Assembly (NCBI GenBank): GCA_000209815.1
Contig: FP929036.1
Coordinates: 353,340 to 417,339 of the forward strand
From: Butyrivibrio fibrisolvens 16/4
Lineage (GTDB): Bacteria; Bacillota; Clostridia; Lachnospirales; Lachnospiraceae
Reading direction: 5' to 3'
DNA length: 64,000 nucleotides
In this document: in pieces, positions 49,335 through 58,002 of the stretch
Layout: each line of letters opens with the position of its first letter
How positions within the stretch are numbered: position 1 is the first letter of the stretch
Notes under the pieces: generated by a model
What the model saw: the letters and a program-made list of their open reading frames with translations, nothing else
Databases searched by the model: none
What the model was told of the DNA's origin: nothing
Program-made: the position numbers and the translations under genes

Positions 49335-49371
49335 AACTTTCTCCCTTACGTGCAATTGCTGATACTAAAAA

Positions 49372-49406
49372 ACCACCCAGTAGGCTTGTTACCGTAACTG
49401 GGTGGT
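49372..49406. terminator. Terminator, phosphohexomutase side
   Basis: ACCACCCAGT and ACTGGGTGGT are perfect 10-base arms, flanked by an A-run and a T-run. It lies between the TetR start and the phosphohexomutase stop and ends the latter. Confidence 0.88.
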
Positions 49407-49412
49407 CATTTT

Positions 49413-51104
49413 TTATTTGAATATAGGCTTTAATGCATCAGCAAGCTTATCCTTCATTGCCTCAGCCTCAGCAAGATCCTTACCCTTTGTAGTGAAGTAA
49501 GTCTTAATCTTTGGCTCTGTACCTGAAGGACGAACTACTACTGTGCATCCATTCTCAAGACCGTAGATAAGAACATTTGCTGATGGAAGTCCTGTCTCAG
49601 CTGTGTTCTTGTAGTCTGTAACCTTTGTTACCTTGATACCTGCAAATTCTGCTGGAGCATTCTCACGAAGTGAGCTCATGATACCAGCCATTGTATCCAT
49701 ACCTGAAAGGCCTGGGAACTCGAATGAGTCTACCTTGTTAAGGTAACGACCGTACTCAGCATAAATCTCCTCAAGACGCTGCTTAAGTGAGCTTCCAATG
49801 CTGCGGTAGTAAGCAGCCATCTCGCAGATAAGCATAGAACCGATAACAGCATCCTTATCACGAACATAAGGACCAGCAAGGTATCCGTAAGACTCCTCAA
49901 AACCGAAGATGAATCTATCTACCTCACCATCAGCCTCAAGACCGGCAATCTGATCACCAATCCACTTGAAGCCTGTAAGAACTGAACGAAGCTCTACGCC
50001 ATAATTCTCTGCAACTGCATCAGCAAGTGGTGTAGAAACGATAGACTTAACTGCTACAGGGTTCTTTGGCATTGTGCCCTTTTCGATACGACCTGCTGCA
50101 ATATAGTCAAGAAGAAGTACACCCACCTCGTTACCAGAAACAAGCTCGTAGCTTCCGTCTGGACACTTCATAGCGATACCTACACGGTCTGCATCTGGAT
50201 CTGTAGCAAGCATAAGATCTGCACCCTCTGCCTTTGCAAGCTCAAGACCAAGCTTAAGCGCATCAAAGATCTCTGGGTTTGGATAACTACATGTTGTGAA
50301 GTAGCCGTTTGGATATTCCTGCTCTGGAACGATAGTGATATCTGTGATACCGATATCGTTGAGAACACGTGTAACTGGTACTAAGCCAGAACCATTAAGT
50401 GGGCTATATACAAGCTTGAGACCAGCTGTCTTGCAAAGACCTGGACGAACCTGACGCTCCTCGATTGCTGCATAGAAAGCATCCTTGCAATCATCTCCAA
50501 CGAACTTGATAAGTCCCTTCTCAACGCCCTCTGCAAATGACATAACCTTTGCACCTGTAAGTACATCAGTCTTCTGTATCTCCGCATATACGATAGCTGC
50601 AGCATCATCTGTCATCTGACAGCCGTCTGGACCATAAGCCTTGTAACCATTGTACTTAGCTGGGTTGTGGCTGGCAGTAACCATGATACCTGCGTTACAT
50701 TTATAATATCTTGTAGCAAATGAAAGTGCTGGAACTGGCATAAGAGCATCGTAAATACGAACATTAATGCCGTTTGCTGCAAGTACACCAGCTGCTGTCT
50801 TAGCGAAAACATCACTCTTAAGACGAGAGTCATAGCTGATTGCAACTGTCTGATTGCCACCCTGAGTCTTAACCCAGTTTGCAAGTCCCTGTGTAGCCTG
50901 ACGAACAACATAGATGTTCATTCTGTTAGTACCTGCACCAAGAACCCCACGAAGACCAGCTGTACCAAAAGCAAGTGCTACAGCAAATCTGTCTTTGATT
51001 TCTTCTTCATTTCCATTGATTTTTGTAAGCTCAGGCTTAAGATCGCAATCCTCAAGGTCTGCGGCAAGCCAACGCTCATAATCTTTCATATACATAATCT
51101 TCAT
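49413..51104 (-). CDS. Phosphoglucomutase/phosphomannomutase
   Basis: A 563-residue alpha-D-phosphohexomutase. FGTAGLRGVLGAGTNRMN is the N-terminal substrate loop, the phosphoserine motif is TASHNPAKYNGYK, metal ligands are in DPDADRVGIA, the sugar-specificity loop is FGFEESYG, and the phosphate loop is RPSGTEPKIKTY. It interconverts glucose-1-P and glucose-6-P (or the mannose equivalents) for glycogen and envelope sugar synthesis. Length fits the eukaryote-like PgcA group. Flanked by terminators, so monocistronic. Confidence 0.94.
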   Translation of the reverse strand: MKIMYMKDYERWLAADLEDCDLKPELTKINGNEEEIKDRFAVALAFGTAGLRGVLGAGTNRMNIYVVRQATQGLANWVKTQGGNQTVAISYDSRLKSDVFAKTAAGVLAANGINVRIYDALMPVPALSFATRYYKCNAGIMVTASHNPAKYNGYKAYGPDGCQMTDDAAAIVYAEIQKTDVLTGAKVMSFAEGVEKGLIKFVGDDCKDAFYAAIEERQVRPGLCKTAGLKLVYSPLNGSGLVPVTRVLNDIGITDITIVPEQEYPNGYFTTCSYPNPEIFDALKLGLELAKAEGADLMLATDPDADRVGIAMKCPDGSYELVSGNEVGVLLLDYIAAGRIEKGTMPKNPVAVKSIVSTPLADAVAENYGVELRSVLTGFKWIGDQIAGLEADGEVDRFIFGFEESYGYLAGPYVRDKDAVIGSMLICEMAAYYRSIGSSLKQRLEEIYAEYGRYLNKVDSFEFPGLSGMDTMAGIMSSLRENAPAEFAGIKVTKVTDYKNTAETGLPSANVLIYGLENGCTVVVRPSGTEPKIKTYFTTKGKDLAEAEAMKDKLADALKPIFK

Positions 51105-51180
51105 CTCCTCGTTTTCATCTACTTAAAAACTTCTTTAATTTTAAGTTTTCCAGTTAGGCATGTCAACCTAAGTGTAGAAA

Positions 51181-51213
51181 AAAGCCCATTACCTAATAGG
51201 TAATGAGCTTTTT
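51181..51213 (-). terminator. Terminator of xfp
   Basis: Arms AAAGCCCATTACCTA and TAGGTAATGAGCTTT (one mismatch), 20 bases after the xfp stop, with A-runs and T-runs at the two sides. Confidence 0.85.
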
Positions 51214-51231
51214 ATTATTTATGGAATAATT

Positions 51232-53597
51232 TTATTTAAGTCCTGTCCACTTCCACTCTGCGATTTCTGGCATATCTACACCGATATCGTGAATGTATGT
51301 CTTGTGCTCAACAAGCTTGTCTCTCATCTTCTGCTTAAGGAATGCGCCCTTGTTTTCCATCTCAGGCATATTATTAAGCATAGCGATTACAAGGTTGAAA
51401 CGGTCAATCTTGTTCTGAACTCTCATATCGAATGGAGTTGTGATTGTACCTTCCTCATGATAACCATATACGTGGATGTTTCTATTGTGACGTGTATATG
51501 TAAGCTCATGAATAAGTGTTGGATATCCATGGAATGCAAAGATTATTGGCTTATCCTTTGTAAAGATTGAATCGTACTCTACATCTGAAAGACCGTGTGG
51601 ATGCTTGTTGCTTGGCTCCATCTTCATAAGGTCAACTACGTTTACGAAACGAACCTTAATGTCTGGCATTTCCTTGTGAAGAATATCAACTGCTGCAAGA
51701 GCCTCAAGTGTAGGTGTGTCACCACAGCAAGCAAGTACGATATCTGGCTCCTGGCCCTTATCTGTAGAAGCCCAATCCCAGATACCAATACCCTGAGTAC
51801 AGTGCTTAACAGCCTGCTCCATTGTGAGCCACTGTGGTCTAGGATGCTTTGATGCAACAATTGCATTTACATAGTTCTTGCTCTTTAAACAATGATCCAT
51901 TGTAGAGAGCAAGCAGTTTGCATCTGGTGGAAGGTAAAGTCTAACCACGTCTGCCTTCTTGTTAGCGATGTGATCAAGGAAACCTGGATCCTGATGTGTA
52001 AATCCGTTGTGATCCTGCTGCCATACATTTGATGTAAGAAGGAGGTTAAGTGATGCAATTGGACGTCTCCATGGGAGGCTGTTGCAAACCTTAAGCCACT
52101 TAGCATGCTGAGCTGCCATAGAATCGATGATTCTGATGAAAGCTTCGTAGCTTGCGAAGAAGCCGTGACGACCTGTAAGAAGGTAACCTTCTAACCAGCC
52201 TTCACACATGTGCTCAGAAAGCATTGAATCCATTACACGACCATCCTTTGCAAGGAACTGATCTGTGCCTTCTTCAATTGGTGAGTTCCAATCTCTATTT
52301 GTAACCTCGAATACCTTGTTAAGACGGTTAGACATTGTCTCGTCTGGTCCAAAGATACGGAAGTTCTTCTGCTCTTCGTTAAGCTTGAATACGTCACGGA
52401 TGTATCCGCCAAGCTCAATCATATCCTGCTTTTCAACAGCACCAGGTGCTGGTACATCGATAGCGTAATCACGGAAATCTGGAAGTCTAAGATCGTGAAG
52501 AAGCTTACCACCATTAGCATGTGGATTAGCACCCATACGTCTGTCTCCCTTTGGAGCAAGCTCCTCAAGCTCTGGAATAAGGCGTCCGTTCTCATCGAAA
52601 AGTTCCTCTGGATGATAGCTCTTTAACCACTTCTCAAGGATTTCCATGTGCTCTGGCTTGTCCATCATAACTGGAACCTGATGAGCTGCAAATGAACCTT
52701 CAATCTTGTTTCCATCTACAACCTTTGGACCTGTCCATCCCTTTGGTGTACGAAGAATGATCATTGGCCATACTGGTCTTGTTGCATCGCCTGTTTCTCT
52801 AGCGTGCTTCTGATTTGCCTTAATCTTATCCATACATACATCAAGAGTTTCAGCCATCTTCTTGTGCATTTCCTTAGGATCGTCACCCTCTACAAAGTGT
52901 GGCTCCCATCCCATACCTGTGAAGAAGCTTACGAGCTCTTCGTGTGACATACGAGCAAGGATTGTAGGGTTAGAAATCTTAAATCCGTTAAGGTGAAGGA
53001 TTGGAAGAACCGCACCATCTGTAATAGGATTTAAGAATTTGTTTGACTGCCATGATGTAGCAAGTGGGCCTGTCTCAGCCTCGCCATCACCAACAACGCA
53101 AGCAGCGATAAGGTCTGGATTATCAAATACTGCACCAAATGAATGAGCGATAGAATATCCAAGCTCACCACCCTCATGGATTGAACCAGGGTTTTCTGGA
53201 GCAACGTGGCTTGAGATACCGCCTGGGAATGAGAACTGCTTGCAAAGCTTCTGCATACCAGCAACATCGCGGCTTACATTTGGATATACCTCACTGTAAG
53301 AACCCTCAAGGTATGTGTTAGCTACAAAGAAGTTTCCACCGTGACCTGGACCAGAAATAAGGATCATATCCTGATCATATTTGTTAATTACACGATTGAG
53401 GTGTACATAGATAAAGTTCTGTCCTGGTACTGTTCCCCAATGTCCTACGATTTTTTCTTTACCTGTTCTCTCTTGAGTGGCTCACGAAGAAGTGGGTTAT
53501 CAAGAAGATACAACTGAGCTGCTGCGAGGTAGTTAGTTGCACGCCAGTAGGCGTCCATTTTAGCTAAATACTCTTCAGTAATTTCATTGTGATTCAT
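51232..53597 (-). CDS. xfp: Xylulose-5-P/fructose-6-P phosphoketolase (one frameshift)
   Basis: A thiamine-diphosphate enzyme that splits xylulose-5-P (and usually fructose-6-P) with phosphate to acetyl-P. The N-terminal 50 residues ([21 protein letters not shown]) end at T6 53451-53456; one added base gives [25 protein letters not shown] and about 788 residues, the family length. Further motifs: [23 protein letters not shown] (ThDP binding), [22 protein letters not shown], and a C-terminal [14 protein letters not shown]. Start follows AGGAG. Gives pentose fermentation through acetyl-P. Confidence 0.96.
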
Positions 53598-53734
53598 TTT
53601 TAGCTCTCCTTTAATCTTTTCATGTTCATTGTTAAATTTTTATCCAATTCGGATATATTATCCATTTTTTTATCTTTTTAGGGATGGTCTTTTTTACCTC
53701 ATACTAGTTCTTTTTTGCGTTTAAGCAATAAAAA

Positions 53735-53772
53735 AAGGATAATGCTACATTAAAACTGGTAACATTATCCTT
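53735..53772 (-). terminator. Terminator after mtnN
   Basis: AAGGATAATG and CATTATCCTT arms, then TTTTTTT on the minus strand. It lies 42 bases beyond the mtnN stop. The 217-base xfp-mtnN gap otherwise holds the xfp leader; no gene is seen. Confidence 0.82.
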
Positions 53773-53814
53773 CCTCATCCTGTAAAAAATCCACTTGATT
53801 ACAGAAATTCTGCT

Positions 53815-54501
53815 TTATTTTAATCTCTTAATAACATCTAAAACGATGCTGATTGACTGCTCTGCAGCCTTTCCTGCAAATGTGTTGTAGTCCATTGCAC
53901 TACCATCTCCATCTGAGATAGAACGGATAAGTGTAAATGGAACATTGTTGATATAGCAAACGTGAGCAATGCTTCCGCCTTCCATCTCACAAGCTATAGC
54001 ATTAAAGCTCTGGCGGATTCTATCACGCTGCTTATCTGTATCTACAAACATATCTCCTGAAGCAATAACACCTGTCTGGTAATTGATGCCCTTATCCTTA
54101 AGAACATCACAAACAATCTGTGTAAGCTTTTTATCAGATTCAAAATTTACAACATTGATTCCTGAAATAAGACCAATTGGATCCCCAAGTGCAGATGTGT
54201 TCATATCATGCTGAACTGCTGATTCTGCAACAGCTACATCAAGAACCTTTAAATCTTTTACGAGAGTGCCTGCCACACCAATATTGATAATATGGTCTAC
54301 TCCAAAATGAAGAACCATAATCTCAGTACATACTGCTGCAAAAACCTTGCCAACTCCGCTGACTGCTGCAACCACATCGATACCATTAATCTGGCCTTTG
54401 ATGAATGTAGCGCCACTAATTGTCTCTAAAACTGGGTTCTTAATAGATGGCTTGAGGTTCTCAATTTCCATCTGCATAGCACCAATAATTCCAAGTGTCA
54501 T
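53815..54501 (-). CDS. mtnN: 5'-Methylthioadenosine/S-adenosylhomocysteine nucleosidase
   Basis: A 228-residue nucleosidase that cleaves MTA, SAH and 5'-deoxyadenosine. GIIGAMQMEIENLK (N-terminal), SGVGKVFAAVCTEIM, NIGVAGTL, EMEGGSIAHVCYIN and RSISDGDGSAM are the family motifs; the catalytic Asp is in SDGDG. The product S-ribosylhomocysteine is the LuxS substrate and luxS lies just upstream. A large hairpin occupies the intervening leader (54519-54602). Confidence 0.95.
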   Translation of the reverse strand: MTLGIIGAMQMEIENLKPSIKNPVLETISGATFIKGQINGIDVVAAVSGVGKVFAAVCTEIMVLHFGVDHIINIGVAGTLVKDLKVLDVAVAESAVQHDMNTSALGDPIGLISGINVVNFESDKKLTQIVCDVLKDKGINYQTGVIASGDMFVDTDKQRDRIRQSFNAIACEMEGGSIAHVCYINNVPFTLIRSISDGDGSAMDYNTFAGKAAEQSISIVLDVIKRLK

Positions 54502-54518
54502 AATCTACTCCTTTTCTC

Positions 54519-54602
54519 GCCAGTCACACAGACAAGCCATATATTACTACGCTCATCTAACACGATTCGCTTTAGTAACATATGAGCTTGTCTACTACTG
54601 GC
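54519..54602 (-). promoter_or_regulatory. Long imperfect hairpin in the luxS-mtnN gap
   Basis: Outer arms GCCAGT/ACTGGC, then GACAAGC/GCTTGTC, then CATAT and TACTA/TAGTA pairings close a loop of about 22 bases. It stops about 10 bases before the mtnN AAGGAG site on the minus strand. No U-tract follows, so it is not a standard terminator. It may be an mRNA processing or translational control structure. Confidence 0.5.
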
Positions 54603-54643
54603 TATTTAAACTCTTTATTATCATTGTAATTATTTATTTTACG

Positions 54644-55105
54644 CTATTCTGGATATGTGAATTCCATGTTTGTCCACGAATTTAGTACCTCTAAGTAACG
54701 CTGGCACTCTTTTTTCGCTAAGGAAATATCCAGATTTTCGTAGTGACCACACTCGATGGCGCTCTTTCCGAATACTTCTCCATCGTGGTTTACAGTCTGT
54801 TCAAACACCTTCTTAACCACTTCAAATGTCTTCTTAGAGTCCACGCCCTTTACAACGAGATAGAAGCCTGTTTGGCATCCCATAGGTCCAAAGTAAATAA
54901 CGTGGTCTGCGATTTCTGAATTACGTATATACGTAGCAATCATATGCTCCACAGAATGCATTGTTGCATTGTCCATGTAATCCCCTGCATTTGGCTTGCG
55001 TGTACGTAAATCATAAGTGATGATATCTCCATCATCTACTCTTGAAATATAAAATCCTGGAGTAAGAATGTTGTGATTAATTGTAAAACTCTTAATTCTT
55101 TCCAT
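54644..55105 (-). CDS. luxS: S-ribosylhomocysteine lyase (AI-2 synthesis)
   Basis: A 153-residue LuxS. The metal ligands are H50 and H54 in HSVEH and C119 in ECGHYENL; the catalytic cysteine C77 is in GPMGCQTGFY and E53 is the conserved glutamate. It makes homocysteine and DPD, the AI-2 precursor. With mtnN it forms the two-step SAH recycling route. Start is standard. No AI-2 receptor is visible in the window. Confidence 0.97.
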   Translation of the reverse strand: MERIKSFTINHNILTPGFYISRVDDGDIITYDLRTRKPNAGDYMDNATMHSVEHMIATYIRNSEIADHVIYFGPMGCQTGFYLVVKGVDSKKTFEVVKKVFEQTVNHDGEVFGKSAIECGHYENLDISLAKKECQRYLEVLNSWTNMEFTYPE

Positions 55106-55165
55106 ATAATCCTTCCTTTATATAAAAATACAATAACTCTTATTTGCCTTTTTATAATAACACAA

Positions 55166-55191
55166 AAGGAAGGCATATACACACCTTCCTT
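55166..55191 (-). terminator. Terminator of the MFS gene
   Basis: AAGGAAGG and CCTTCCTT arms around a 10-base loop, 8 bases after the MFS stop, followed on the minus strand by TTGTGTTATT. Confidence 0.65.
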
Positions 55192-55198
55192 CTGAATA

Positions 55199-56523
55199 TT
55201 ATGCCTCAATAGCTTCCTGAGGCTCATTATCATCTTCTGACTGAATTGATTCTGTAAACTGTTCTGACTGTTCTTCGCTTTTCTCATCAAAGAGGTAAAG
55301 GAACTTGCTTAATGCAACATCTGCAACTAAAACAACAATACCACTTACAATAAATACTGTCTGTACTGATACAAATGTAACAACACCACTTACAATAAAC
55401 GAAACTACTGGCATAGACATAACGCTCACTGATGTAGCAATAGCCGCTGCACGAGCAATATACTCCTTATTTACATTTCTCATGAAGATAACAGATATCA
55501 TACTATTTCCGATTGAGACACCCATTCCCAACAAAATAGATAATACGGATACTATCACATAAGTAAATATCTTACTGCTGTATAATGGCTCTGCTACTAC
55601 TATGCCAACGTAGAATGCAAATATAGCCACCATCTCTCCCCAATACAGTATCTTCGTTGTAATCCTTTGGGCTATGAATGGATAAACAAATGACCCTAAA
55701 AGCATTCCCACTGTTATTGTGATAGAGAAAATAGAAAGCACCTCTACACCACTGTGAAGTAGCTGCTCTGCCATAGGTGCCTGTAATCCGTTGATAGGAA
55801 CCAACACTGCATTAAGGCATACTGTGTAGAGCAGGAAAAATACAATTATTGCTTCCTTTGAAACGTATTTTACTCCATCAATAAAATCCTTTGTATACTC
55901 ACTAAATTTAAAGACAACCTTCTCTTTCTTAGTCTCATGTGAATTTACAAAAAGAATAATTGCCGCAGACATAATGAATGTAGCCATATCAATATATAAA
56001 GCACCTGAAATACCTACAAGAGCAATGATTCCTGCAGCGCATCCTAAACCAATCAGCTGAACAATCTGAGACAACGAACTACTAAGTGACATTCCGAATT
56101 CATATAACTCATCAGCTAAAACCATTGGTGTTAATGAAGTACTAGCTGGACCTCTGAATGCTTCAACAGTTGAAATAATAAGAGTTGAAATAACTAGCAT
56201 CCATGGCTGTAGCAAATCAACTAAAAACAATGATGCTACCGCAGCAACAACAATAGCACGAATAATATCTGTAACAATCATTATTCGCTTTTTGTTTTTC
56301 CCTCTACCCATGGACCAGCCAATGGTGTGACAACAACAGTTGGTAAATTGTTAATACCAAATATCAAAGCAGACCAGGCTGCTGAACCTGTAATCTGATA
56401 TACAATCCAAGTGCTTGCGATTGCGTCGATAGAATCTCCGAATCGATTGATAAGTGCCGCAAACATTATTTTCACATACTCAGTTTGTGAAAATACGTCT
56501 TTGTACGAGTGCTTTTTGTCCAT
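55199..56523 (-). CDS. MFS transporter (one frameshift)
   Basis: A 12-helix major facilitator of about 441 residues. The MFS motif A region PLAGPWVEGKNKKRIMIVTDIIRA is only read through when one base is added at T5 56295-56299. FGDSIDAIASTWIVYQITGSAAWSA at the N-terminus fits the macrolide-efflux/MFS-3 type. The C-terminus is an acidic Glu/Ser/Gln-rich tail (EKSEEQSEQFTESIQSEDDN). Substrate unknown. Single gene between PfpI and luxS. Confidence 0.88.
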
Positions 56524-56561
56524 ACATTTTCTCCCAGTATTAATTTTTATTGATAATTCTA

Positions 56562-57119
56562 CTATAATGCACTCTTGTATACAATTGCTTTTGATAATCT
56601 ATCTGCAGCTCCATCCCCTTGGAAAGTTCTAACTATCTCCAGCGCAAATGGAATAGCTGTTCCAAGCCCACGGCTGGTGATGATATTTCCATCGTGGCAT
56701 ACCTCATCCGTTGAGAATTTAGCTCCATCCAAATCGCCTTCCATACCTGGGTAGCAGGTAGCTTTCTTGCCCTTTAAAAGTCCTGCTTTTCCAAATACAG
56801 TTGGGGCTGCACATATAGCAGCAATGTTCTTTCCTGCATTATTAAATTTGTGAACCTGCTCCATAAGAGGCTGACAAAGCTCCAGATTAAGAGTGCCTGG
56901 CATTCCACCTGGAAGTACTAGCATATCTGCGCTATTAAAATCTACCTCCTCGATAAGCTGATCACAGACAGTTACTATTCCGTGACTTCCCGGAACCATC
57001 CTGTTGCTGGTAATTGAAACTGTCTCTATTTCTATTCCTGCTCGTCTAAGTAAATCTACTACTGTGAGGGCTTCGATTTCCTCATGTCCCTCTGCCATAA
57101 ATATTAATACTTTGCTCAT
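56562..57119 (-). CDS. DJ-1/PfpI family protein
   Basis: A 185-residue DJ-1/ThiJ-type protein. The nucleophile elbow is AAICAAPTVFGKAG (Cys near residue 105) and the conserved glutamate is in FMAEGHEEIEALT. Family roles include deglycase, chaperone and amidase-like activity; the substrate here is not known. Start follows GGGAGG. It is upstream of the MFS gene. Confidence 0.9.
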   Translation of the reverse strand: MSKVLIFMAEGHEEIEALTVVDLLRRAGIEIETVSITSNRMVPGSHGIVTVCDQLIEEVDFNSADMLVLPGGMPGTLNLELCQPLMEQVHKFNNAGKNIAAICAAPTVFGKAGLLKGKKATCYPGMEGDLDGAKFSTDEVCHDGNIITSRGLGTAIPFALEIVRTFQGDGAADRLSKAIVYKSAL

Positions 57120-57210
57120 TTCTACCTCCCGTTTTTCGATTTATAAATCAAAGTACACTTATAATAGATAATAGCATAGCAGGATTCTTGCTGACAATTT
57201 CATAGTTGCT

Positions 57211-57662
57211 TTAAAAAATCATTTCCTTTGCCTGAATAGCCTCTAGTATCTCCACATTCTTGATAACTATCTTGCCATCCACAAGCTCTACATCATCCTT
57301 TGAAATCTTGATTTTTCCAACTCCTATTCCATCCCCATTGAAAAAATCCAATTTTTTTCTTCCAAGCCCTTATGCTCCTCTCCCCTATTGTATTTGCAGT
57401 CATATTCAGATATAGCCCCTATAAGAGTATAGTTTCTAAGATCTTTTATGTTATTTTCTCTGAGGGACTGGGCCTCCAGCTCCTCCATTAATCGATGAAG
57501 CTCTTCATACTTTTCCACCAGTAGCTTTGCTCTCTTTTCGTCTAGCAAAGCCAATGTTGCTTTTTTATTATTTATTGTGTCGTCTCTTATAGCAGAAACT
57601 GTATGCTCCATCATTTCCCCAAACTGCTTTGCTTGAGCCTCAATGGTACAAATATCTTTCAT
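57211..57662 (-). CDS. Hypothetical coiled-coil protein (one frameshift)
   Basis: The N-terminal 105 residues are helical and charged (AQAKQFGEMMEHTVSAIRDD, LLDEKRAKLLVEKYEELHRL). One added base in T7 at 57352-57358 reads EEKKLDFFNGDGIGVGKIKI and continues to EILEAIQAKEMIF, total about 150 residues. The C-terminal strand-like part (VELVDGKIVIKNVE) is distinct. No family recognised. Its promoter region is the same intergenic space as the palindrome and peptide 2. Confidence 0.65.
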
Positions 57663-57745
57663 TCACACTGCCTCCATTACACAAACAATAGATTTGCTTA
57701 TTTTAATATTCATCAATATATTTTTATCAAAGCATAAAAACGTAA

Positions 57746-57791
57746 ACAAGGGACAGAGGAGTCAAACTAATTTGACCACTCTGTCCCTTGT
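57746..57791. repeat. Large inverted repeat upstream of peptide gene 2
   Basis: Two 21-base arms, starting ACAAGGGACAGAG and ending CTCTGTCCCTTGT, with GTCAAA/TTTGAC near a 4-base CTAA loop; only two arm positions do not pair. A TTTTT tract follows on the minus strand. It ends 16 bases before the -10 box of peptide gene 2. It could terminate the long minus-strand regulator 2 transcript, or be an operator or a dispersed repeat. Confidence 0.7.
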
Positions 57792-57807
57792 CGGCTTTAC
57801 ATTTTTT

Positions 57808-57841
57808 TATAATAATATAAGTGGAAGTTCATACTAAGGAG
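57808..57841 (+). promoter_or_regulatory. -10 box and ribosome site of peptide gene 2
   Basis: TATAAT at 57808-57813 and AAGGAG at 57836-57841, 8 bases before the ATG. No good -35 is present, which suggests that an activator is needed; the inverted repeat at 57746-57791 covers the -35 area. Confidence 0.6.
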
Positions 57842-57849
57842 AAGTTGTT

Positions 57850-58002
57850 ATGAAGAAAATCAATACTTTTTTACTCATTTTTGGGGTAATCCTCTCAACA
57901 GTAGTAATGCCTGCTGTACAGGTTACTACTGGTACCCAGGCTCAGGGTCAGTTTATCACTGCCGAGCCAAACTCTAACCTTGAGGTAGAATACGTGCTTT
58001 AA
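57850..58002 (+). CDS. Small secreted peptide, candidate signalling pro-peptide (module 2)
   Basis: A 50-residue ORF with a good ribosome site. Residues 2-3 are lysines, residues 6-22 are hydrophobic (TFLLIFGVILSTVVMPA), followed by a polar Thr/Gln/Gly stretch and a C-terminal EPNSNLEVEYVL. It has the same size class, promoter layout and convergent orientation to an RRNPP-like regulator as the gene at 63. Its stop directly abuts the regulator stop at 58003. The mature signal is likely from the C-terminal part. Export and sensing are inference. Confidence 0.68.
   Translation: MKKINTFLLIFGVILSTVVMPAVQVTTGTQAQGQFITAEPNSNLEVEYVL

Noticed and set aside
54347-54685. Plus-strand 112-residue hydrophobic ORF
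   Set aside because: It is antisense to mtnN and the leader hairpin, has no ribosome site and reflects mtnN codon pattern in another frame.
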